From: Simmondsia chinensis
Taxonomy: Eukaryota > Streptophyta > Magnoliopsida > Caryophyllales > Simmondsiaceae
NCBI GenBank assembly: GCA_018398585.1
Contig: JAGTTD010000010.1
Location: forward strand, 24,065,739-24,129,738
Length of the DNA stretch: 64,000 nt
Reading direction: 5' to 3'
The notes under the pieces are model-generated. The model ran no database searches. It had not been told where the DNA came from and saw only the letters and a program-made list of their open reading frames with translations. Positions 55,965 through 64,000 of this stretch are shown piece after piece (position 1 is the first letter of the stretch; every line of letters begins with the position of its first letter). A program made the translations under genes and the position numbers.

Positions 55965-56640
55965 TTATTGGTTTGAAACTTCCACTTTTCCACTTGATTG
56001 AGGATGGTATGGAGCACCCACATAGTGTGTGACCCCATACTTACTCAATAAAGCTTTAAGGTGGTGGTCATGAAAATGTTGTCCGCCATCACTTATACTT
56101 GCTCTAGGAGTTCCAAATCGAGAGAAGATGTTTTTGCTAACAAAGTTTACTAAAACTCTAGCATTGTTGGTCAGAAAAGTAGCTGCTTCGACCAATTTTG
56201 ACACATAATCTATAGCAACCAAAATAAATCTGTTAGAAAATGATGAAGGAAAAGGACCCATGAAATCAATCCCCCAAACATCAAATAATTCAAAAACCAA
56301 AATGTTGTTTGCAGGCATTTCATGTTTCTTGGAAATGTTACCTATCCTTTGACATCTATCACATTTACTAATAAATTTAAAAGCATCTTTAAAGAGTGTA
56401 GGCCAATAAAATCCAGATTGTAACATCTTAGTTGAAGTTTTTGCCCCACCATGATGACCACCAGTTTTAAGAGAGTGTCAGTGGCGCAAAATGTTCTCCA
56501 TTTCTTCCTCAGGGACACATCTTCTTATAATCTGGTCTGCACAATGCTTATACAAGAATGGTTCTTCCCGAAGATAGTGCTTTAAGTCGGCGAAGAACTT
56601 CATCTTCTGTTGATAAGTCATGTCTTCGGGAAATTCCTAT
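55965..56640 (-). pseudogene. Integrase zinc domain and core of element G
   Basis: The zinc domain ([20 protein letters not shown], 56400-56450; [17 protein letters not shown]) precedes the core at 55965-56330. The catalytic residues can be placed: Asp in [13 protein letters not shown], Asp in [11 protein letters not shown], Glu in [14 protein letters not shown]. All three acids are kept, so this is the only integrase in the window with an intact triad, though upstream frame breaks prevent normal synthesis. Confidence 0.9.
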
Positions 56641-57191
56641 GCAACCAGATAGTTAACAATGTCAGCATACACAGGATAATCAGGATTCTCACTTACCATC
56701 ATCAGACTTTCATCCGGGAAGTTTTCATTGATAGAGGGACTTTCGTCCTCCCATTCAAGACGTGACAGATGATCTGCCACAACATTTTCTGTACCCTTTT
56801 TATCCCGTATTTCTAAATAAAATTCCTGAAGCAAGAAAATCCATCTTATCTTTCTTGGTTTTCAGTCCTATTTTCCAAAAAGGTACTTCAGAGCAGAATG
56901 GTCAGTGTAAACGATTACCTTTGAATTCAGCAGGTAGGAATGAAATTTATCAAATGCAAACACTACAGCTAGTAATTCTTTTTCAGTAGTAGCATAGTTA
57001 ATCGGTGCATCTGTCAAAGTTTTACTAGCATAGTAAATTACAAAAAAAAATTTGTTCCTTCTTTGTCCTAGCACAGCCCCTACAGCATAGTCACTAGCGT
57101 CACACATAAGTTCAAAGTGTAAAGTCCAGTCATGTGCTATGATTATAGGTGCTGACACTAATTGTTTCTTCAAGGTCTCAAAAGCTTGCAT
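56637..57191 (-). pseudogene. RNase H of element G
   Basis: The frame at 56868-57191 covers WTLHFELMCDASDYAVGAVL, FFVIYYASKTLTDAPINYAT and TEKELLAVVFAFDKFHSYLL, ending YTDHSALKYLFGK. It continues after a shift at 56637-56834 with [20 protein letters not shown]. The catalytic Asp, Glu and Asp residues of plant gypsy RNase H (CDAS, EKELLA, YTDH) are present. A frameshift near 56850 breaks it. Confidence 0.9.
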
Positions 57192-57207
57192 GCAGTCACT
57201 ATCAAAG

Positions 57208-57963
57208 TCAAAAGAGACATCTTTTCATCAGCAAATTGCAAAGAGGCTTAGCAATTTCAGAGAAGTCCTTAATAAACCTTCTGTAGAAACCTACATGTCC
57301 TAAGACTGAAAAATCATCCATAAACACCTCTATAAAATTTTCCACCATATCACTAAAGATTGCTATCATACATCTTTGAAAAGTCGTAGGAGTATTGCAT
57401 AACCCCAAAGGCATTCTCCTATAAGCAAAGGTACCATAAGGACAAGTGAAAGTGGTTTTTTTCCTGATCTTCCAGGGCTATGGCAATTTGATTGTAACCT
57501 GAATATCCATTAAGAAAATAGTCATACGAATGACCTGCCAGTTTTTCTAACATTTGATCAATGAATGGTAAGGGGAAGTGGTCCTTTCAGGTGGCATTAT
57601 TAAATTTTCAATAATCTATGTAAACCCTCCACCCGGGGACAGTTCTAGTAGGGATGAGTTCATTGTTCTCATTTTCTACTACAGTTATCCCCCCGTTTTT
57701 TGGAACTACATGCATTGGGCTAACCCATGAGCTATCGGATATGGGATAAATGATCCCAACATCTAATAGTCTGACAACTTCTTTTCTTACCACTTCTTTC
57801 ATAGCAGGGTTTAACCGCCGCTGAGGTCGCACAGAAGGTTTGAAGCTATCCTCCATTAGAATTTTGTGCATGCATATGGAAAAGGTAATTCTCTTGTTAT
57901 CAGAAAGGGTCCATCCGATTGCTAATTTATGCTCTCTTAACACTCTAAGTAACCTTTCATGTT
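57208..57963 (-). pseudogene. Reverse transcriptase of element G with internal deletion
   Basis: The frame at 57608-57943 is the Athila RT start (LREHKLAIGWTLSDNKRITF, RPQRRLNPAMKEVVRKEVVR, VSPMHVVPKNGG, GWRVYIDY). The next part is read across a stop and a frameshift at an A run near 57452; motif A is YFLNGYSGYNQ, where the catalytic Asp of FLDGYSGY is Asn. Motif C (VFMDDFSV) is kept in 57208-57414. Right after it the frame jumps to GHVGFYRRFIKDFSEIAKPL, so about 70 codons between the catalytic box and the thumb are deleted without loss of frame. Confidence 0.88.
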
Positions 57964-58794
57964 CTATGTGCTCAATGAGGCATTAATAATTACAGGATAA
58001 GAGTTAGAGTTACCAAAATAGGCATATTTGAGATTTGGAGGTTTGTCTTCTTCCATTCCTTGCTGAATTTCAATTGCTTGAATGTCTTCCACTCTGATTT
58101 CGTGGTGCGAATTATGAGGTTCGCAGCTTTCCAAGTGTTGGGCACATTCTCTTATCAACTCGTTTTCCGTGTCTATGGTCCCAGATTTTATTAAACACGC
58201 TTCAAGGGGTAACTTGGGGAATGTGTCCCTGAATGTCTCAGTGACCGACTCATCTATAATATCAACCTCAAAACAAGAATCCATGTTAGAGAGAGATTGA
58301 ATGGCATTAATGAGGTTGAGATTTGGAGGTTTGTCTTCTTCCATTCCTTGCTGAATTTCAATTGCTTGAATGTCTTCCACTCTGATTTCATGGTGCGAAT
58401 TATGAGGTTCGCAGCTTTCCAAGTGTTGGGCACATTCTCTTATCAACTCGTTTTCCGTGTCTATGGTCCCAGATTTTATTAAACACGCTTCAAGGGGTAA
58501 CTTGGGGAATGTGTCCCTGAATGTCTCAGTGACCGACTCATCTATAATATCAACCTCAAAACAAGAATCCATGTTAGAGAGAGATTGAATGGCATTAAAG
58601 AGGTTGAAGGTTACCGGTTCATCTTGTAACCTTAGGATCAACTTTCCTTGTTGTACGTCTATCAAGGTCCTTCCTATAGCAAGAAAGGGTAGGCCTAAAA
58701 TAAGAGGTATCTCACGATCCTCTTCCATGTCAAGTACTATGAAGTCAAGCGGGAAGATGAATTTATCGACTTTCACAAGGACATCTTCAATCAC
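57964..58794 (-). pseudogene. Protease C-terminus and linker of element G with tandem duplication
   Basis: The 276-codon frame starts MIEDVLVKVDKFIFPLDFIV and contains DREIPLILGLPFLAIGRTLI, the end of the Athila protease. Behind it lies the acidic PR-RT linker, which is present twice: a 288-bp (96-codon) unit at 58030-58317 is repeated directly at 58318-58605. I count only two base differences between the copies. The duplication keeps the frame. Confidence 0.92.
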
Positions 58795-58797
58795 ACC

Positions 58798-59166
58798 TCA
58801 AGGAAACTTGATTGATCTGTCCACAAGTTGGAGAGATGCGGTGGTAGGCTTCACTTCTCCCAATCCAGGCTTCCTGAAAACATGGAGAGGTATTAAATTT
58901 ATACTTGTACCAAAATTGCATAAAACTTTATCAAAACTAATGAAACCAATGGTGCAAGGTATTGTAAAACCCCCTGGATCTTTTAACTTGGGAGGCAACT
59001 TCTTTTGTAATATGGCACTGCATTCTTCAGTAAGCACTACTGTTTCGAATCCTCCCAACTTTCTTTTGTTGGACAGAATTTCTTTCATGAATTTTGCATA
59101 TTTGGGCATCTGTTCTAACATGTCAGCAAAAGGGACATTAATGTGTAACTTTATGAAAATTTCCAA
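58798..59166 (-). pseudogene. Protease N-terminus of element G
   Basis: The 122-codon frame reads MEIFIKLHINVPFADMLEQM, PKYAKFMKEILSNKRKLGGF, then ECSAILQKKLPPKLKDPGGF and TIPCTIGFISFDKVLCNFGT, all matching Athila sequence just before and at the retropepsin site. The site itself, CDLGAS in the family, is CNFGTS here, so the catalytic Asp is lost. A stop at 58797 splits it from the C-terminal half. Confidence 0.9.
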
Positions 59167-59341
59167 AAATTTAGCAAATTGTTCGTCCGCTCTTGTCTTT
59201 TTCAGGCATTGAGGGAATGGGACCTTTGGTTTGTAGGGTTGATGTTCAACCCTTTTTGGTTCATTTTCATCTTTGATTTTTGTCCCCTCCCCATTTTCCG
59301 CCTCCTAATTTACCACAGTAGATAGGTAAATTGTGGGTTGT

Positions 59342-59844
59342 TCATTTGGCATAGTTTTCTCTACCTGAGTTGGTTCTTTCAAAATTTTTCCACTTCGTAA
59401 TTCTATCGCTTTTTACTTTCTCTCGTGGATAAATGATAGTGTTACTGGGGAAGGAACCTTGAGATCGTTCAGAAAGGTGATTTGAAATTTGTCCAATTTG
59501 GGTCTCAAGGTTTCTAATGGTTGCTTCTTGATTGCGAATGAAGGTTTCTTGATTTCGAAGAGTTGTTTCAATGTTTTGCATGAAACTTCTAGTATCTTGC
59601 ATAAACTTACTAAACAATTCCTCGAAATTAGTTTTTCCTTCAGGGGGTTGAAAAGGTTGTTTTAGTATACCTTGATTATTCCATGAAAAATTTGGATGGT
59701 TTCTCCACCCGGGATTATATATGTTGGAATAGGGATTAATTTTTTTAAAATTCGAGACAAAATTGGCTTGTTCATGGTTTGATGAGGGAAAAGGATTTCC
59801 TGTTCAGCACTCTGTGCAAGGATGATTCCCTGCACAAAATTCAC
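59342..59844 (-). pseudogene. Gag C-terminal region of element G
   Basis: Two frames (59662-59844 and 59342-59617) continue Gag. The first has a NPIPTYIIPGGETIQIFHGI reading that is a frame-shifted form of the NPYSNTYNPGWRNHPNFSWN motif of Athila Gag (on the minus strand around 59680-59740). The second has three heptad-like NQE-T-I-R-N-L-E-T units, a probable coiled coil, also seen at the end of the F frame (42815). Confidence 0.75.
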
Positions 59845-60633
59845 ACGTTAATACCGGAGAATTTATAGCATTCACGTCCCTGTTACCTACCTGTTTTCTA
59901 AGCATTGTAACCTCAGCAGTTAACTTTGTTATTGTATCTAGCTCGTATATTCTTACAGGTTTCTTTTGCTTTGTTACCCTTGCATAATTATTGCTAGACA
60001 TTACTTCTAGCAATTCATATGCATCTTCTGGAGTTTTGTGATTTAGGGAACCTCCAGCCGCCGCGTCAACCATCGTTTGAGTGTTAGGAGCCAACCCCTT
60101 ATAAAAAGTTTGGACTTGCATCCAAACATGCAAACCATGATGTGGGAACCTTCTCAAAATTTCTTTGTAATGTTCCCATGCCTCATGCAAAGATTCAGTG
60201 TCGTATTGTACAAACGACGTAATGTCATTCCTCATCTTAGTCGATTTGGCTGGTGGATAATATTTTACGAGAAATTTTTGAGCCAAATCGTCCCAGGTGG
60301 TAATGGTTCCTGGGGTAATGACATTAACCATGCTTTGGCTTTATCCCTCAGTGAAAACGGAAACAACCTTAAGTGAACGGCATCATCGCTGACACCATTA
60401 GTCTTAAAGGTATCTCATTTCTCTAAAAAGTTAGCGATATGCAAGTTTGGGTCTTCATTGGGTAGACCATCAAATTGAACAGTTTGTTGAATCATTTGTA
60501 TAATAGCTGGTTCAATTTTAAAATTGTTTGCTTGAATTGGTGGACATCGGATGCCGGAAGTGCACCCTCCAACAGCAGGTACAGCATAATCTTTTAAGGT
60601 CCTTTCATCATCATATCCAGTATTAGTAGCCAC
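59804..60633 (-). pseudogene. Gag capsid and zinc knuckle of element G
   Basis: The N-terminal frame (60415-60633) has TLKDYAVPAVGGCTSGIRCP, PIQANNFKIEPAIIQMIQQ and PNEDPNLHIANFLEK, classic Athila Gag. After one stop near 60400 the frame at 59804-60331 continues with TWDDLAQKFLVKYYPPAKST, HEAWEHYKEILRRFPHHGLH and QVQTFYKGLAPNTQTMVDAA, and ends in a knuckle CEFCAGNHPCTEC. The capsid is therefore almost complete apart from one break. Confidence 0.92.
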
Positions 60634-61341
60634 GTTTTCAGTTCTTTTTGTTTTCCGAATTAGTCGAATGTTCTTTCGATTTCAGGGTCAAAGGGGTTAT
60701 TTCCTCTTCAATTAAATTTTGCGTACAAAGTAAAAATTAAACAACTATGAATCAAAAGAAAAGGATAAGAACAAAGAAAACTTTTTTATTAATTTAAGAA
60801 AAAAGTAAAAGTTACAAAAGCAGAACAAAAAATTTACAATGCCAAATTTTTAAAGGCGGGAAAAAAAATACTACTAATGGTTTTGAAAAACTTAGAGATA
60901 ACAAACCTAACATCGAAAAACCTAGTTAAATGATAAAATAAAATTAAAATAAAGTTAAAAGTAATCAGAAATCCTAAAAATACCACAATCTAAAATAAAA
61001 GTAAAGAAAACACAAATTTTAAAGAAAAAGAGGGGGTAGTAACCCTAATATTTTTGAAAACATTAAAAAAAAAAAAAATTAACAAAGTGAACTTAAATCA
61101 AAATAAAGGTAAAAATAAAGACAGAAAAAAAAAAGAAAAATAGCAAAATAACACAAAACAAAATTTTTTTGTTTTTATATACGAATTTCTTATTTAATTA
61201 TTTTTTTAGAATTATCTTTACAAAAAAACTAAATGAATGAAAACAGATTTAATTTTCAAATTTTACAAATTTTAAAAATTATTAACAATTTTAAATTAGC
61301 ACCAAAACTAGTTGGTATCGAAATCACTCAAATAGAGACAA
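60634..61341 (-). other. Element G leader
   Basis: AT-rich leader between Gag and primer site, with A homopolymers (61064-61078, 61125-61140) and a GAGGGGGTAG segment at 61030-61040 that corresponds to the expanded G run of F. No gene seen. Confidence 0.75.
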
Positions 61342-61359
61342 TCCCCGGCAACGGCGCCA
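61342..61359 (-). other. tRNA-Asp primer-binding site of element G
   Basis: The minus strand reads TGGCGCCGTTGCCGGGGA, a perfect 18-base match to the Athila tRNA-Asp site, 16 bases from the LTR. Confidence 0.92.
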
Positions 61360-61375
61360 AAAACTTAATGCAAAC

Positions 61376-62785
61376 TTTGCGTATACGTTAGCAAGTGCAC
61401 TAGTCATTTCAAGTAATATAGAAATGAGTAGAGTATCGTTCCCATGAGGATTGTTATTGAATAAGTAAGTTTTTATGCTATTTGAACAACCGAAAATTGA
61501 GATATTGATATAAAATAAAATAAACTAAAAAGAAACAAAATCTGTTAGCTGATTTTAGGAAGTTTTTATGATTTAGTAATATCCAAGGCATCAGATTTCA
61601 CATAGTTGCATCAATACGCCTTTTCTATTCTCGTTATTCAAGTAGTTATCATAGGTTGATGGTTGAAAATCCTATTTTACTAAATATTCTCTCTCGAGCA
61701 ACATTTAGTACACTCTTTTACATATTAACCCATCACTCTCGTGCATGAATTTAAATAAGAAAAGAGTTTTTTAAAGCTCAATGATTTTTTCTTACAAACC
61801 ACACAAATCGCGTTAATCTTTCTCGAGCATTCACCCAATTTGTGGTGCTTATCACCTTAGCAATCATCATAAATCTCCTCTCGGACTCATTATAAATCAT
61901 TATAGGGCTTAAATGGGGATCAAGCATTTAAAACTCATGAAGAACAATGTAGACACTTCAACAACGTAATAACAAAACCTTGAATACGTTGATCTAGAAA
62001 TAAGCATATATTACAACTTAGGCTACATCGTAGCCTTGGAATAACAAAATTAGCTCATGATAGACTTAATATGAAGCATTATTAACACAAAATTCAAGAA
62101 CTTGAAGAAAAGGATAGAAAGAACTTAAAATTACAAAATTACAAACCAAACTTCCCTCCTTCCTTTTCCTTCTTTCTCCCCCACGTTTTTTCTTCTTTCT
62201 TTCACTTTGTATGTATTTGTTTTGTATGAAGGATGATTAAACCTTTCCCATAACATTCCTATTTATAGTGTTTGAAATTGGATAAAAAAAATGAAAAAAA
62301 TACCCCAAACTTGCTTCCCATTTGCTACATCTCATAGCCCATCTTCAACTTGCCAAGTTCTTCATTTTTTTTATTTTCTTTTCATTTTTTCCACAGCCCA
62401 AATCTGCAAAAACCAAAAAAAAAAAAAAAAAAGAAAAGATAGTTTTGATGTTGTATGATACATATACAATGAACTTGAGCTATAAAATATGACAAAAGTT
62501 GCCGCCCCAAAGCAAGTTGCACATTTTATGACAATTTTTTGTTGTTCTTGGTATAACCACGAGTTTGCGATGCTTTTTGCGATTTTTGGCTTTTAATTTG
62601 ATGTATCTTGCATTTACTTCTTGATGTTAATGATAAAACCAAGAAAGGTCTAGCATAAAATGGGTGTTTTTACAAGAAAATAGCAAAATAGTTCAAAATG
62701 AGCAAAAGTGATAGAAATTCGATATAAAATGTTTTAAAAAATATTAAAATATTATAAATAATTATATACTAATTTACACTAATCT
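61376..62785 (-). repeat. 5' LTR of element G, shared with next copy
   Basis: From TAATGCAAACTTTGCGTATA (TG mutated to TA) to TTACACTAATCT (CA mutated to CT), 1410 bp, paired with 52328-53778. On its right it is joined to AAATACCTCCAAACTTAAAT, the polypurine tract of another element copy, so it serves as 5' LTR of G and 3' LTR of G'. Confidence 0.88.
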
Positions 62786-64000
62786 AAATACCTCCAAACT
62801 TAAATCTTGCTCATCCTCGAGTGAGGCTCAACATTAAAGCGCAGGATCTCATGCTTTTTAAAAATTTTACCACAAGTCAAAGCAGGTATACTTCAAATTG
62901 AAGAAGAATAACTGAGGCTCAAAGTTTAAGGTTCTAAAGGCAAATCCATCTTTCCCAAGGAAAAATATGTCAGTTGCCTAGGTAATCAAATTCAAAAGTT
63001 AGCTAAACAAATTAAGTTTATCCGTTCTTTCTAATCTTAAGATATCCAAATCGAATAGAGGACAAAAATAATATCAATCATAACAAGACTATCAAGTATG
63101 CCCAAAACTAATTATTTTTGCACAATTTTTTTTTTTTTTTTTTTGAGGAATTTATTTACTCAAGTCAATATAAGCATATCTGCAGCGAGAATCAAGCTCC
63201 GACTCTTGGGCGATGACCCATAAGTAAGAGAAGCCACCACTGAGATGCCTGTATTATGATCTCCCTAGTATATCTTCAGTGAGAATCAAGCTCCCACTCC
63301 TGGGCGATGACTCATAAGTAAGAGAAGCTACCACTGAGATGCCCTCTTAATGGGTAGCATATATCTTATTTATGTGGGACAGCGGTGCTAGAGATCTTTT
63401 CTTCTCTGGATTTTTTTTTTTTTTTTTTTTTTTTTTGCTTTGTTTCTCGTTAGCTTTCAAAGTACCCCTTGTAGCGAGCTTTCAATTCGGCAACTCCCAT
63501 TCCAGTTGGCCCAGGGTACCAGGTGTTGAAACACCCCTACGGATCTACTTGCTCGAGGAACCAAGGCAAGAAACCATCACACCATAGCACATATCCAAAT
63601 GATAGACGTTTTTTAACAGGATAGCGGTGCTTATTAATTCTCTCCCTTTATTATTTTTCTTTTACTTAGACTTAGGCATAACTTTTCAAAATCAATTATG
63701 TAAACGATACTCTTTATGCAATCTATTCAAATTTGAGCATCATTTAATCAGAAAGAAAAGTAAAGCAGCCATGCTAACTAGTCAAGTCAAATATCATGGT
63801 TTTATCAAAATAGTGCCTTAGATTAGATCATGTTTTGCAATTAGAACACAAAAATAATTGATTATCAGGTTATTCAAATCTAATTAAAATAAACGAGCTA
63901 AAAAGAGTAGAAAATTTGCCTAGAAAAGCACGACGATAAGTTCTTTCTTAATTTTTTTCTTTTTTTTTAAATGAAAACTTTTTGAAAGATTAATAATAAA
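62786..64000 (-). mobile_element. 3' end of a second Athila-like copy, G'
   Basis: This stretch matches 53779-54960 by eye: polypurine tract, CTTGCTCATCCTCGAG, the 105-bp units (63170-63350), the conserved short frame (63460-63590) and the sequence behind it. The end of the window lies in the 3' non-coding region, before any coding part. A T run of about 27 bases is at 63410-63436. The layout LTR-internal-LTR-internal is that of a tandem. Confidence 0.85.

Larger units (their letters stand above)
52328..62785 (-). mobile_element. Athila-like Ty3/gypsy element G
   Basis: The longest element here (10.5 kb). LTRs are 52328-53778 and 61376-62785, the primer site is a perfect tRNA-Asp match, and the minus strand carries Gag, PR, RT, RNase H and IN in the Ty3/gypsy order. 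Motifs are Athila-type throughout. Frame breaks, an RT deletion and altered PR and RT catalytic residues make it inactive. The right LTR is not followed by host DNA but by the 3' end of another copy, so no target duplication is visible there; the left flank is ATTGG. Confidence 0.9.

Noticed and set aside
58589..59212. 207-codon + strand frame
   Set aside because: It is the antisense shadow of the Athila-like protease region, which is clearly coding on the minus strand.
63372..63821. Two + strand frames of 64-71 codons rich in Phe and Leu
   Set aside because: They derive from the T run and non-coding 3' region of the minus-strand Athila-like copy.

Overview
The window looks like repeat-rich, heterochromatin-like DNA from a flowering plant, most likely a dicot. 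It is AT-rich and holds no intact host gene, tRNA or rRNA that I can recognise. Nearly every coding stretch is a decayed piece of an LTR retrotransposon (Ty1/copia, or Ty3/gypsy of chromovirus-like, Athila-like and Tat-like types). Primer-binding sites match plant initiator-Met tRNA (TGGTATCAGAGC type) or tRNA-Asp (TGGCGCCGTTGCCGGGGA). Lineage names come from motif recognition by eye, not from a search. Letters A to I below are my own labels.

Left part (1-17.5 kb). A Ty1/copia element on the + strand (1-7282, 5' LTR cut by the window edge) has LTRs of about 2.2 kb, a leader with three tandem arrays, and broken gag, PR, IN and RT. It appears to be inserted in chromovirus-like element A (7283-9755, minus strand), whose protease start is tandemly triplicated. 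Then come a 54-bp minisatellite (9757-10240), unassigned DNA, a 43-bp minisatellite (11905-12593) and a GC-rich block. Two solo LTRs follow back to back, each with a perfect 5-bp target-site duplication: a SIRE-like one (13152-14571, TCACA) and a copia one of the first family (14609-16884, TATAC).

Middle part (17.5-46.8 kb). D (17551-22612) is a non-autonomous LTR element with two LTRs and long non-gag-pol reading frames. A Tat-like 5' LTR and primer site (X) follow. H (23574-31020) is an Athila-like element with both LTRs but no RT core, RNase H or integrase. B (31404-36630) is a nearly complete chromovirus-like element. E (36791-39987) is a second non-autonomous element and encodes an RRM-like domain. 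F (39988-45371) is an Athila-like element reduced to LTRs, gag pieces and 3' repeats. A gag-like fragment and a minus-strand copia LTR fragment close this part.

Right part (46.8-64 kb). Chromovirus-like element C (46844-51991, minus) seems to be invaded by a + strand chromovirus-type LTR (I, 51992-52327). That LTR is in turn invaded at its primer site by Athila-like element G (52328-62785). G's right LTR runs straight into the 3' end of another copy of the same element, so G is part of an LTR-internal-LTR-internal tandem that leaves the window.

None of the elements looks able to move by itself. Catalytic residues are altered in most of them, and several changes fit cytosine deamination. The most interesting items are the pair of non-autonomous elements D and E, which share primer site, LTR ends and a hairpin before the LTR with the autonomous elements B and C while carrying unrelated reading frames; E's frame includes an RRM-like domain.
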